Origin: Bacteroidales bacterium
GTDB lineage: Bacteria; Bacteroidota; Bacteroidia; Bacteroidales; Dysgonomonadaceae
Direction of reading: 5' to 3'
Assembly: GCA_012727735.1 (NCBI GenBank)
Contig: JAAYGM010000015.1
Location: forward strand, 1 to 34,189
DNA: 34,189 bases
Position numbers and translations under genes: made by a program. The notes beneath the pieces are model-generated. The model was given only the letters and a program-made list of their open reading frames with translations, ran no database searches and was not told where the DNA came from. This document shows, in pieces, positions 14,952-26,152 of this stretch (the stretch's first letter is position 1; each line of letters starts with the position of its first letter).

Positions 14952-16937
14952 TTATTTACGGTAATTGCGTTTGGCATTCTCTTTTGCCTTCTCACGTGCC
15001 TGCTTCTCCTGCAGTTTCTGTGCTTCTGCCAGACGAGACATGAACCCTGATTTCTTTTTCGGTTTCTTCTTGTTCTTTTCCAGTTGAAGCAGTATCTTAT
15101 CTTCGTTGATCACCTGTTTCATGATCATCGTAAGTACGATCGTATACAACGTGGAAAGGAAATAGTAGTAGTTCAGTCCGGCAGGATAGGAATTCAGGAA
15201 GAAGAACATGAAGATCGACATAAAGATAGGCATATGTTTCATACCCGGCATCGTCTGTTGACCTGTATCCATCGTTGTCATGTTGTACTTCGTGTAGATC
15301 ACGTTTACACCAGTCATCAGCAGACAGAAGAGACTGATGTGGTTCCCCAGATACTTTGTGATGATGGGTATGTTACCGCTCCAGGAGATGAGCGAGTCAT
15401 AGGTTGATAAGTCATCTGCCCAGAGGAAACCCTGCTGACGCAACTCGATGGCCGACGGGAAAAAGAAGAAGAGTGCCAGCAATACAGGCATCTGTATCAC
15501 CATCGGCAGGCAGCCGCTCATTGGGCTCACACCCACCTTGTTATACAATTCCATCGTTGCCTGCTGGCGCTTCATCATCATATCCTTCTCCTTACCCGGA
15601 TATTTCTTCTCCAGCTCCTGAATCTGCGGACGGAGGACTCTCATCTTGGCCGATGAGATATAAGATTTGTAGGTAAGCGGAGAGATAACGATCTTTACCA
15701 TCAGCGTGAGGATGAGAATAATCAATCCCATACCCCAGTTGAGAGAGAGGAAGAAATTGAAGACCGGGATAGCGAACCATTTGTTCACCCAGCTCAACCA
15801 TCTGTAACCCAGATAAACGATCTCCTGCAGCTGCAGCTTCTGCGAGCTGTCGCTCACCTCCTTATCGTAGGCTTTCAGTGTGTTGTAGTGCACGGGACCG
15901 AAATAGTAATTGAAGCCGGCAGTGATCAGATCACTTTCGGCACTCACCACTCCCGGTACCCATACCTCCGCCTTATAATCTTTTGTATAATTACTCTCAT
16001 CAAGTACCTCGGAAGAGAGAATGGTGTTGCTGAAAGGCTGCTTCCCAATAACAACAGCTGAGAAATACTGGTCCTTGAAAGCGAACCATTTCAATGGGTC
16101 AGAAAGCTCTTTCCGGTCGTTTTTCGATTCACTCAATTTCTGTACATCCTGACGGTCATACTTGTAGTGAATACGTGAATAGCGATTCTCAAACGTCCTT
16201 CCTTTTTCCTGTTGCCTCACTTTCTGCTCCCAGTTCATTTTGAAGTTCGTCAGGCTCTCGGGATGGAGGCCATTGCGCATACCAACCAGACGGATATCAA
16301 AATCCATCATATATTCATCGGCAGGGAGTGAATAGACAAAGTCGATATATTGCTCAGAGGAGCTCTGCAGACGCATGATGACTGATCTGCCATCGGCACC
16401 CGGTATAGGTGTGAAGATCTCCCCCTCGGTGGACAGACGGACACTGTTGCGGTTGAAAAGATCCAGGTTGAACCGCGCTTCGTCACCTTCGAAAAGATAG
16501 AGACTGTCGCCGGTGTATCGCAGGTATTCTTTCAGCTGTACACTTTTGATATTTCCTCCGAGTGTACTCAACTCAAGGCGCACCTTCTCATTTTCCAGTA
16601 TAACCGTCTCTTCAGAAGCGGTGGCAGGCAATGGTGCACCCGGTGAATCAGAAACCACTGTTTCAACAAACGTTGTTGTGTCACCGGCTGATGCCTGTAA
16701 TGGCTGACCGGCACCGAAGAAATCGGACACATTGCTACCCTGTTCAAATTCAGTCGTACCGGTATCAACAGCATTACGCTCCTCTGCAAGTATAGCTCTC
16801 TGTTGTTCAACCAGCTGGATTGAATCACGTGTACGTCTCTGTGCCTCCAGCTGTTCCGGTGAAGGTCTGTTTAATATCGAAAAACCAATGATAATCGCTG
16901 TTATCAGTAGTAATCCTATGATTGTATTCTTATCCAT
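14952..16937 (-). CDS. yidC: Membrane protein insertase YidC
   Basis: A 661-residue inner-membrane insertase that, alone or with SecYEG, places proteins in the cytoplasmic membrane. An N-terminal membrane anchor (residues 5-21, TIIGLLLITAIIIGFSI) is followed by the large periplasmic beta-sandwich domain (about 90-360). The conserved insertase core comes next (about 390-620): WGMGLIILILTLMVK, the coiled cytoplasmic loop with LRPQIQELEKKYPG, GVSPMSGCLPMVIQMPVLLA, and further membrane helices. The basic C-terminal tail (about 625-661, many Lys) is expected to bind ribosomes. Length and layout match the Gram-negative YidC type. It follows pyrG after 50 nt, a linkage I know from Bacteroidetes, and ends at a strong terminator. 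Confidence 0.97.
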   Translation of the reverse strand: MDKNTIIGLLLITAIIIGFSILNRPSPEQLEAQRRTRDSIQLVEQQRAILAEERNAVDTGTTEFEQGSNVSDFFGAGQPLQASAGDTTTFVETVVSDSPGAPLPATASEETVILENEKVRLELSTLGGNIKSVQLKEYLRYTGDSLYLFEGDEARFNLDLFNRNSVRLSTEGEIFTPIPGADGRSVIMRLQSSSEQYIDFVYSLPADEYMMDFDIRLVGMRNGLHPESLTNFKMNWEQKVRQQEKGRTFENRYSRIHYKYDRQDVQKLSESKNDRKELSDPLKWFAFKDQYFSAVVIGKQPFSNTILSSEVLDESNYTKDYKAEVWVPGVVSAESDLITAGFNYYFGPVHYNTLKAYDKEVSDSSQKLQLQEIVYLGYRWLSWVNKWFAIPVFNFFLSLNWGMGLIILILTLMVKIVISPLTYKSYISSAKMRVLRPQIQELEKKYPGKEKDMMMKRQQATMELYNKVGVSPMSGCLPMVIQMPVLLALFFFFPSAIELRQQGFLWADDLSTYDSLISWSGNIPIITKYLGNHISLFCLLMTGVNVIYTKYNMTTMDTGQQTMPGMKHMPIFMSIFMFFFLNSYPAGLNYYYFLSTLYTIVLTMIMKQVINEDKILLQLEKNKKKPKKKSGFMSRLAEAQKLQEKQAREKAKENAKRNYRK

Positions 16938-16987
16938 TTTCTATAGACTGCGGCCATCGGCTTGCAGTGTTAAACGCTTTTAAATAT

Positions 16988-19403
<2,416 letters not shown>

Positions 19404-19404
<1 letters not shown>

Positions 19405-19871
19405 TATTTAAGAAATTGTATCGATAGCGGATATTTCCAGAACTCACCATTGCTGGCTTTAATAGAAGCCAAAACAACAAATACAAGATAGAGTATACCT
19501 AAGACGATTGCCACAGGTATTCCGATGATGGTAATGCATAAAACAGCTCCATAAATTGCATAGCTGATCATGAAATTGATGATATTTTTACCGTGCAGGT
19601 CTACGCTGGCACTGTTATCTTTGTTTGTAACCCACATAATAATGGGTGCCACGAAACCGGCAATTGGGAGTATGAAACCGGCGAACTGAGAGAGATGCAT
19701 CAGCATCAGGAAAGAACTTTCAGTCAACCCGAACAACGGTTTACTGCTGCCGTAGGCAGAGGAGTTTTCCGCTTCATTCAGAATCTTTTCTTTTTCACGC
19801 TGGTATTCCTCTTCGGTAATACTTCCTTTCTCTTTTAATTCATCAAGAATTTTTAAGTCTTCGTACTTCAT
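19404..19871 (-). CDS. SHOCT-DUF4870 membrane protein
   Basis: A 155-residue membrane protein. The N-terminus (residues 3-32, LKILDELKEKGSITEEEYQ) is a SHOCT domain, a short helical pair often found on membrane or phage-type proteins. The rest is a DUF4870 (Tic20-like) domain with about three hydrophobic helices (60-82, 100-120, 124-140) and the typical HGKNIINFMIS motif. Function is unknown. It overlaps the start of ftsE and follows the TlpA-like gene after 16 nt, so all three are probably one transcript. Confidence 0.82.
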
Positions 19872-19887
19872 AAGGCATTATTTTTAT

Positions 19888-20484
19888 TTAATTAAGGAGT
19901 AACAGATCAATTATCTCCACCATGCTGTTAAACTCTTCCTCTTCAAACAGACGGGTGAGCATCACAATCTTACCTTCTCTGTCAATGATTACATTACGTG
20001 TAATCCCCGCTGTTTTCTCGGCATATAACCCGAAGATACCGGCATCGGGATCCAGTCCTATCGGGTAGCTAACGCCCGTTGCCTTTCTCAGTTCTTCAAT
20101 TTTTTCTGCCGGCTCTTCTCTGTCTATTCCGTATAGAGCGAACTCCGGATCATCTTTATGACGCTGCCATATACGTGACTCAATGAAAGGCATCTCCTTA
20201 CGGCAAACACCGCACCAGCTGGCAGTAAACTGAAGCATCACCACCTTGCCGCGAAGAGATGAGAGGGACATACTTCCTCCTTCGGGTAGCTGCATCTCAA
20301 AATCAGGTGCTATATCCCCCACTTTCACCAGAAACTGGTAATTGCTGCTGTCTGGTGTTGCCTTTGCTACCCGGAGGCTATCCATTTCACCTGTGCCGGT
20401 GCTGTCCTTATTTTTTCCGGAAGAACTGTTGCATCCAACCACAAAGCCGAGAGCGATAAAACAGAAGAAGATATATTTAAACAT
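19888..20484 (-). CDS. TlpA-like thioredoxin-fold lipoprotein
   Basis: A 198-residue periplasm-facing lipoprotein. The lipobox FVVGC gives lipid-modified Cys18. Residues 19-48 are a Ser/Asp-rich linker. The thioredoxin-fold domain (about 55-195) has the redox pair Cys91/Cys94 in ASWCGVCRKEMPF, plus VGDIAPDFEM, LSSLRGKVVML and GITRNVIIDREGKI. It probably reduces or isomerises disulfides in exported proteins, or supports cytochrome or envelope maturation; the partner is unknown. It is the first gene of a likely tlpA-DUF4870-ftsE unit, with a -7 box just upstream. Confidence 0.9.
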   Translation of the reverse strand: MFKYIFFCFIALGFVVGCNSSSGKNKDSTGTGEMDSLRVAKATPDSSNYQFLVKVGDIAPDFEMQLPEGGSMSLSSLRGKVVMLQFTASWCGVCRKEMPFIESRIWQRHKDDPEFALYGIDREEPAEKIEELRKATGVSYPIGLDPDAGIFGLYAEKTAGITRNVIIDREGKIVMLTRLFEEEEFNSMVEIIDLLLLN

Positions 20485-20501
20485 ACTGTATCTATCTATT
20501 A

Positions 20502-20509
20502 CAAAGATA
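20502..20509 (-). promoter_or_regulatory. Candidate -7 box for the TlpA-like gene
   Basis: On - the sequence reads TATCTTTG, 17 nt before the start at 20484 and just past the stop of the VanZ gene. No TTTG at the -33 spacing is evident. Confidence 0.5.
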
Positions 20510-20519
20510 TATTTTTTCT

Positions 20520-20906
20520 TTATTTATTCCCTTTTTGCAGATAAATAATTGCAATGGTGAGCGCTGCAAGAGATCCCAGGATATCAGCTATCCAGTCACC
20601 CCACTCTGCACTGCGCGATGTGAAGATATACTTTTGCAGCAGCTCAATGCCCCCGCCGTAGATCACGGGAATCATAAATCCCCATAACACCCACCGAAAA
20701 ATGGAGGGATGGCCATCGTGCATTTTGTAGTAATCGAACAGCGATACCGAGGAGAGGAGGAAAAACATGCCGAAATGAACCACCTTGTCCCATGGTATAC
20801 CACGCGGCATATCCGGCACGCTTTCAGGTTCTATCAGACAGGTTCCGGCAAAAATAACAAACCCTACCACCAGGGGGAGGAACATATAACGGAAAAGGGT
20901 ACGCAT
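20520..20906 (-). CDS. VanZ-like family membrane protein
   Basis: A 128-residue membrane protein with four hydrophobic stretches (for example FLPLVVGFVIFAGTC, FGMFFLLSSVSLFDYY, GFMIPVIYGGGIELLQKY and ILGSLAALTIAIIYL). The pattern with DKVVHFG after the first helix and GGGIELLQ then SAEWGDWIAD is that of VanZ/DUF2809-type proteins. The function is unknown outside teicoplanin-resistance VanZ, and this does not indicate resistance here. I chose the Met at 20906; the longer frame to 20933 overlaps a TAACTTTG promoter box at 20931-20938. Confidence 0.83.
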   Translation of the reverse strand: MRTLFRYMFLPLVVGFVIFAGTCLIEPESVPDMPRGIPWDKVVHFGMFFLLSSVSLFDYYKMHDGHPSIFRWVLWGFMIPVIYGGGIELLQKYIFTSRSAEWGDWIADILGSLAALTIAIIYLQKGNK

Positions 20907-20930
20907 CACCTTACAATCTTTTTTTGAATG

Positions 20931-20938
20931 CAAAGTTA
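20931..20938 (-). promoter_or_regulatory. Candidate -7 box for the VanZ gene
   Basis: On - the sequence reads TAACTTTGCA, matching TAnnTTTG, 24 nt before the chosen start at 20906. Its position rules against the longer reading frame beginning at 20933. Confidence 0.5.
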
Positions 20939-21089
20939 AAAATATATTCGGCTTTGCCCATGATATTTATGAACATATAACGAAAAGAAAGAGACATTTT
21001 CGCAAAAAATTTGTTTCTTTGTCTGAAATAAGTATGGAAGCGGTTCCTGCTGCTACAAATGAGAAAAAACACTGGCATTACAAGCAAAT

Positions 21090-22802
21090 ATGAGAAAAAG
21101 TATACTCCTGCTACTGGTCGCGATCACTGCGATTCACACTGTGGCACAAACGCCTGCTGAAGACAAGAATCAGCGCTATTATGACATCAACAAAAATATC
21201 GATATCTTCAATTCCCTGCTTCGTGAGCTGGACATGTTTTACGTAGACAGTGTAGAGGTGAACAACCTTGTGCAGGGAACCATTAACAATATGTTAACCC
21301 GGCTCGATCCCTACACCGAATATTACGCGGAAGAGAACATGGGTGATCTGCAATTTCTCACAACGGGTGAATATGCCGGCATCGGCGCAATCATCTCTTA
21401 CAAGGATGAGCAGGTAATCATCAATGAACCATATGAAGGTCTGCCTGCTGACAAAGCAGGGCTGAAAGCAGGTGATGCGATCCTTGAGATCGATGGGGAG
21501 GATATGCGTGAAGCCACCGTCAAACAGGTGAGCGACAAGCTGAAAGGGATACCAGGAACGGTAATCAGGCTGACCATTCAACGACCCGGTGAAAAGAAAG
21601 TACGTCAGTTATCCTTCGAACGTGAGAAGATTGAGATGGACCCAATCACCTATGCCGACGTGATCGAAGGCAACATCGGCTATTTTCATTTCGGCAGCTT
21701 CACCTCCAACAGCTCCGACAAGGTGAAAGAGACCATTATTGATCTCAGGAAAAGAGGAGCCACATCGCTCATCATGGATCTGCGCGGCAACGGCGGCGGT
21801 ATCCTCGACGAAGCGGTCAACGTGGTGAACCTGTTCGTCCCCAGGGGAGAAGAGATTGTTGCCACCAAAGGAAAGGTAAAACAATGGGACAGAACCTATC
21901 ACACAAAGAATCAGCCACTGGATGAGATCATACCCATTGTGGTACTCATTGACACCGGCTCTGCCTCTGCTTCTGAGATTGTAGCAGGGGGCCTGCAGGA
22001 TCTCGATCGTGCCGTGATCGTCGGTAACCGCTCCTTCGGTAAGGGACTGGTACAGACACCCCGTGATCTTCCCTACGGAGGCAACATCAAAATCACCACA
22101 TCCAAATACTACATCCCCAGCGGACGCTGTATCCAGGCGCTCGACTACTCGCACCGCAACCCTGACGGCAGTGTCGCACGTGTACCCGATTCACTCACCA
22201 ATCTGTTCAAAACAAGAAACGGACGTGAAGTACGTGATGGTGGCGGTATCACACCCGACATCACCCTGCCGCAAAAGACCGGCGGCACCATCGCTTACTA
22301 CCTGATGGCAGACAACATCATTTTCGATTATGTGACATCATGGGTACAGCAACACCGCTCCATCAGCTCACCTGATAAGTTTCGTCTGTCCGATGCAGAT
22401 TATGATGCTTTCAAAGCGTTCGTGAAATCGAAAGATTTCAAGTATGATCAGTTCAGCGAACGCTCTCTTGCACAGTTGAAAAACATGATGGTGTTTGAAG
22501 GATACATGGAGGTGGCAGCTGAAGAGTACAAGGCACTGGAAGAGAAATTATACCCCGACCTGGATCGTGATCTTGATCTGTTCAGTGAAGATATCAGGAG
22601 CATGATTGAATCTGAAATAGTACAACGTTATTATTACAAGAAGGGTGTACTTATTCATCAGCTTTCCGGTGATAAGGTATTCGATAAAGCAGTGGAAGTG
22701 CTCAGAGACCCTGACCTATATCATTCTGTTCTTCAACCCAAGCCGGCAAATGTACCTCCGGCAAGTGAAATAAAAGAGAAGGTGAAAAATCAATTCTCAT
22801 AG
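21090..22802 (+). CDS. S41-family carboxy-terminal processing protease (CtpA-like)
   Basis: A 570-residue periplasmic serine protease. Signal peptide at 1-19. N-terminal helical part, PDZ domain at about 90-165 (GIGAIISYKDEQVII, LPADKAGLKAGDAIL), protease domain at about 185-370 and a C-terminal helical extension. The catalytic pair is Ser293 (SASASEIVAGG) and Lys318 (RSFGKGLVQ), with the 25-residue spacing of the CtpA family. It cleaves or degrades envelope proteins; its substrates and adaptor are unknown. It is divergent from VanZ and followed by the CapA-like and MgtC genes on the same strand. Confidence 0.95.
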   Translation: MRKSILLLLVAITAIHTVAQTPAEDKNQRYYDINKNIDIFNSLLRELDMFYVDSVEVNNLVQGTINNMLTRLDPYTEYYAEENMGDLQFLTTGEYAGIGAIISYKDEQVIINEPYEGLPADKAGLKAGDAILEIDGEDMREATVKQVSDKLKGIPGTVIRLTIQRPGEKKVRQLSFEREKIEMDPITYADVIEGNIGYFHFGSFTSNSSDKVKETIIDLRKRGATSLIMDLRGNGGGILDEAVNVVNLFVPRGEEIVATKGKVKQWDRTYHTKNQPLDEIIPIVVLIDTGSASASEIVAGGLQDLDRAVIVGNRSFGKGLVQTPRDLPYGGNIKITTSKYYIPSGRCIQALDYSHRNPDGSVARVPDSLTNLFKTRNGREVRDGGGITPDITLPQKTGGTIAYYLMADNIIFDYVTSWVQQHRSISSPDKFRLSDADYDAFKAFVKSKDFKYDQFSERSLAQLKNMMVFEGYMEVAAEEYKALEEKLYPDLDRDLDLFSEDIRSMIESEIVQRYYYKKGVLIHQLSGDKVFDKAVEVLRDPDLYHSVLQPKPANVPPASEIKEKVKNQFS

Positions 22803-22922
22803 ATGAGCAGTGATTGAATACTCACGTTGAAGTATTGAGGTTTGTGGTTGAGGGCTTGTCGTGGATATATGATGTGAAGCATCCTGTATTGCGACCGTTC
22901 GACCCTTTAAACAAAGACCATC

Positions 22923-23984
22923 ATGCGTACGTTCGTTTTACTCTTTTGGCTCTTACTGATCATCAACCCTGCTGCATCCCAGGAAAAACGCGTCTCCCTG
23001 CTTTTTGCCGGTGATGCGATGCAGCACATGCCACAGGTACGCGGTGCCAGAACTGAAGATGGCAGTTATCGGTACGACTCCTGCTTCTCCCTGGTGAGGG
23101 ATAAGATTGCAGCAGCCGATATTGCCGGGGTGAATTTTGAGACGACACTCGGCAGGAAGCCATACAGCGGCTACCCGACCTTCAGCTCTCCCGATGAATT
23201 CGCCCTGGCATTGAAGGATGCCGGTTTTGACATCTTCTTCCAGGCGAACAACCATGCAGTAGACCGTGGCAGTATGGGGTTGCAGCGCACGATAGACATA
23301 CTCGATTCCATCGGCATCAGGCATACAGGCACCTTCAAATCGGATGAGACACGTAGTCTCTATTACCCGCTGATGATCATCAAAAACGGTATGCGTATTG
23401 CTTTTCTCAATTATGTGTACGACACCAACGGATTGGCCGTGAAACCGCCCAACATTGTGAATCTTATCGACAGCAATCGCATCAAAAGAGACCTCCGCCA
23501 CACGCAACTGTACAAGCCCGATATCATCATTGCACAGATGCACTGGGGTGAAGAGTATCATACCACCCCCTCCCCTCAGCAGAAAATAATGGCAGCACTG
23601 CTATTGAAAAACGGTGTCAGGATCGTGATTGGTCATCATCCCCATGTGATTCAACCGCTGGTGGTGGAAAAAGCGAACAGCGATATCCGGAGCGTCGTCT
23701 ACTATTCACTGGGTAACTTCATCTCCAATCAGCAAAGAACCCATACCGACGGAGGGATGCTGGCAGAGATAGTGATCAGCAGGAGAGATGACAACGCTCC
23801 CGTAGTCATCGAATCGTGCGATTATTCATTTGTATGGGTACGAAAAAAGCAGCTGAAAGGGAGGATCAACTATCAGCTGATACCATCATGGAAAGCTGAA
23901 AATGTGGTGATGGGTATCGAAGAAAAACGAAAAATGGATATCTTTGTGCGTAACGCACAAAGAATTGTTCATAAAAGTTTGTAA
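22923..23984 (+). CDS. CapA-family (metallophosphatase-fold) exported protein
   Basis: A 353-residue exported protein with signal peptide at 1-19 (INPAASQ). The body is a PGA_cap/CapA domain with the family motifs LLFAGDAMQHMP, GVNFETTLG, FQANNHAVDRG, IAQMHWGEEYHTTPS and GHHPHVIQPL, i.e. the metallophosphatase-like His/Asn/Asp set. CapA proteins were described in poly-gamma-glutamate capsule export, but no capB/capC lies nearby, so here it is a stand-alone relative of unknown role in the envelope. It starts 120 nt after the S41 gene and is 11 nt ahead of MgtC, so those two are likely co-transcribed. Confidence 0.9.
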   Translation: MRTFVLLFWLLLIINPAASQEKRVSLLFAGDAMQHMPQVRGARTEDGSYRYDSCFSLVRDKIAAADIAGVNFETTLGRKPYSGYPTFSSPDEFALALKDAGFDIFFQANNHAVDRGSMGLQRTIDILDSIGIRHTGTFKSDETRSLYYPLMIIKNGMRIAFLNYVYDTNGLAVKPPNIVNLIDSNRIKRDLRHTQLYKPDIIIAQMHWGEEYHTTPSPQQKIMAALLLKNGVRIVIGHHPHVIQPLVVEKANSDIRSVVYYSLGNFISNQQRTHTDGGMLAEIVISRRDDNAPVVIESCDYSFVWVRKKQLKGRINYQLIPSWKAENVVMGIEEKRKMDIFVRNAQRIVHKSL

Positions 23985-23995
23985 ACTATTTTACG

Positions 23996-24454
23996 ATGGA
24001 GCCATTAGAATTTATTTTGCGATTGCTTGCTGCTACAGCAGCCGGGGGTGCAGTGGGCCTGGAACGACAGATAAACAACAAGAGCGCCGGATTACGCACC
24101 AACACGCTTGTAGCTATTGGTGCATCCATCTATCTGCTCATCGCCATACAGTTGCTGGATGGCACCTCGGCCGACCCTACGCGGGTATTGGGTCAGATTG
24201 TCACGGGGATTGGGTTCCTGGGGGCAGGTGTCATTTTACACCGGGGGGCCAATGTGCAGGGATTAACCACTGCTGCCACTATCTGGTGCAGTGCTGCACT
24301 TGGTTGTATGGCAGCTTTGGGATTCTATTGGCAGCTTGGGGTTGCCACACTGTTGGTTATTCTCGTGAACACTGCATTTAAAAAAGCAGATGTCTGGTTT
24401 AACAATGATCAGAAAAAGAAAAACGGCTCCGGTAAAAAAGAGCACTTCGAGTAA
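23996..24454 (+). CDS. MgtC/SapB family membrane protein
   Basis: A 152-residue inner-membrane protein with four to five hydrophobic helices. The family signature is clear: LLAATAAGGAVGLERQ and KSAGLRTNTLVAIGAS, then GQIVTGIGFLGAGVIL and VQGLTTAATIWCSAALG. The soluble C-terminal domain of Salmonella MgtC is missing; instead there is a short Lys-rich tail (HFE end), as in SapB-like short members. The role is unknown here; MgtC relatives affect magnesium stress or F-ATPase activity. It follows CapA closely. Its terminator is probably the hairpin at 24552-24581. Confidence 0.93.
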   Translation: MEPLEFILRLLAATAAGGAVGLERQINNKSAGLRTNTLVAIGASIYLLIAIQLLDGTSADPTRVLGQIVTGIGFLGAGVILHRGANVQGLTTAATIWCSAALGCMAALGFYWQLGVATLLVILVNTAFKKADVWFNNDQKKKNGSGKKEHFE

Positions 24455-24510
24455 ACGGTCCCGGATCGGAATGAAGAGAGATGTAATCAGAAAAATAGCT
24501 GAAAACGTTT

Positions 24511-25359
24511 TTATATTATCTCAGCAACCAATACACCACTGCAGCTTTTTTGTCCCGCACAGTAGTCGCCGGGACTTTTTTCGTCAATAACCACCCTGTT
24601 CTTCGCACTCGAAGCATGGATAAAGGTGAGCCGGTCATCCTGCCGGAAGGCGAACCCCATATGAGTGACATCCAGTCCTTTGATACTCGTTGTAAAAGCA
24701 ATCATCGCCATATGAGGTATCCGGTCTGCTTTGACTGCGATCGCTGCTTTGGGCAGATAATAAAAACCTTCTCTCCGGTTGATCTCATTCTCCATGGTGA
24801 TAATCTCATTCAGTACTTGATCATCACTTCTTAACTGTTTGTATGCATCCCGGTGTGACGAGATAAAATGAAGCTGCTTAACCTCTTTCACGCCACCCAT
24901 CGCGCGTGATATATTCTTCACCAGACCTTTTCGTTCATTCTCATAGACCCAGTCGGAGGTATAATGCAACCGCGAGGCATATCCCTCTATCACGCCTGAA
25001 CGGTATCTGATCTTCTGTAATTCATTCATAAAGAGACTGAACGACGGTTTCTCCTGCCTTGTCGTGTTGGTCAGAGCAATCACTGTCTCCACGAAGGTGG
25101 TGCAATCGAACGCACGCAGGTTCACCACCACTCTCTCTTCCTCTGTCACTTCAAGCGTGTGCGCTTCATAGGGTTTACCAAGGAAGAATGTGGCTGTTTT
25201 CTCCAGGAGACGCTCCACTGGATGTTCCTTATAGGGTTCGATATAGGAGAGATAATCGTTGAACAACGCCTGATCCCCGGGGGTAAAAAGCGCTTTTGGC
25301 TGCGCAGATAGCACTCCGGCAGCCAAAAACATTAATATCGTAATATAGATTGACTTCAT
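24511..25359 (-). CDS. DUF1460 NlpC/P60-like exported amidase
   Basis: A 282-residue exported protein. Signal peptide at 1-19 (GVLSAQ). It belongs to DUF1460, a papain/NlpC-like fold that includes N-acetylmuramoyl-L-alanine amidase-like enzymes of Bacteroides acting on cell-wall fragments. Catalytic candidates are Cys86 (FDCTTFVE) and His233 (VTHMGFA), with a further polar residue after TFIHASS. Residues 262-276 carry a Cys pair (DYCAGQKSC). Activity on peptidoglycan is inferred from the family. It lies 18 nt downstream of the basic secreted protein gene, so the pair is likely co-transcribed. Confidence 0.85.
   Translation of the reverse strand: MKSIYITILMFLAAGVLSAQPKALFTPGDQALFNDYLSYIEPYKEHPVERLLEKTATFFLGKPYEAHTLEVTEEERVVVNLRAFDCTTFVETVIALTNTTRQEKPSFSLFMNELQKIRYRSGVIEGYASRLHYTSDWVYENERKGLVKNISRAMGGVKEVKQLHFISSHRDAYKQLRSDDQVLNEIITMENEINRREGFYYLPKAAIAVKADRIPHMAMIAFTTSIKGLDVTHMGFAFRQDDRLTFIHASSAKNRVVIDEKSPGDYCAGQKSCSGVLVAEII
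24552..24581 (+). terminator. Terminator hairpin inside the end of the convergent DUF1460 gene
   Basis: GTCCCG (24552-24557) pairs with CGGGAC (24570-24575), followed by TTTTTT (24576-24581) on +. It lies 98 nt past the MgtC stop and within the last codons of the DUF1460 gene on -. The 6-bp stem is short but GC-rich. Confidence 0.5.
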
Positions 25360-25377
25360 CTGATCATGGTTCGATTC

Positions 25378-26049
25378 TTACCATTTACCGTTCTTCTTCA
25401 TCTGTTTTCCCTGCTCCTTGCGTATCTTTTCTGTCTGTTTACGAATTTTCCTATCCTCTTTCTCCCACTCTTTCATCATCTTCTTCTCGCTTTTGTAGAT
25501 CTTCTTGTTTCTCTTTTCAATCTCTTTGTTGATCTGTTTCATCTCTTTTGACGACATGGGATCGAGTCTGATCAGTCCTTTATTGACAGGAAGGCGGTTG
25601 CGTTGTGCCACAGACGGGTTTCGGGTTTTTCCGTAATCATCAAAGATGTCATTCCAGTTACGGTTTCTTTTACCCATCATCGCTTTCATCCGGTGAAACT
25701 CGGGAGATCCGGGTTTAATCCCGTAACGCTGTGCCATCACACCCCACCCGTTTCCTTCAGGATTTTCACGGTAGATACCGAGTATATCACTCACCGGCAC
25801 ACCGAGGTAATTGCTCAGCTCCAATCCCAGGGAGACATTACCCCAGTCAAGGCCGAAGCCGTTGAAAAGCTGCACAAGCGTATTGCGCGGCACATCATAG
25901 TGATGTTCATACAATCCCATCACCTGATCATCGGAATAGTTATCGGAGTAACTTCTGATATCTCTGGTAAAATGTGAATAGTCTGCCTGTGCAAACATCA
26001 CAATCGACATCATTATCAACGAGAAGGAAGCAATTACCTTTTTCATCAT
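25378..26049 (-). CDS. Exported protein with Lys-rich C-terminus, function unknown
   Basis: A 223-residue protein with a signal peptide at 1-21 (MSIVMFAQ). I do not assign a named family. Residues 25-145 are probably mostly helical, with the segment GWGVMAQRYGIKPGSPEFH, a motif I associate with uncharacterised exported proteins. Residues 165-223 are very rich in Lys/Arg and Glu (KEMKQINKEIEKRNKKI, then repeated K/E pairs) and look like a charged, coiled-coil-forming tail. Signal peptide plus basic tail suggests binding to an acidic envelope component, but that is inference. It lies 18 nt upstream of the DUF1460 gene and downstream of aroC. ATG at 26046 is an alternative start. Confidence 0.75.
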   Translation of the reverse strand: MMKKVIASFSLIMMSIVMFAQADYSHFTRDIRSYSDNYSDDQVMGLYEHHYDVPRNTLVQLFNGFGLDWGNVSLGLELSNYLGVPVSDILGIYRENPEGNGWGVMAQRYGIKPGSPEFHRMKAMMGKRNRNWNDIFDDYGKTRNPSVAQRNRLPVNKGLIRLDPMSSKEMKQINKEIEKRNKKIYKSEKKMMKEWEKEDRKIRKQTEKIRKEQGKQMKKNGKW

Positions 26050-26152
26050 CTTGCGTTTTAATTATGTTGGTTATTGCTTGGATGCTTATCTGGAGAAATA
26101 GTTTAATATGGCCTGATGGCCCGTATGTTCAGAAGAGCTGTTTTTTCTGCTG

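Noticed and set aside
20520-20906. VanZ as a glycopeptide-resistance gene
   Set aside because: Only the VanZ-like family fold is visible; no vanHAX genes are near and such proteins are widespread.
22923-23984. CapA as part of a poly-gamma-glutamate capsule operon
   Set aside because: No capB, capC or capD lies near; the gene stands between an S41 protease and MgtC.
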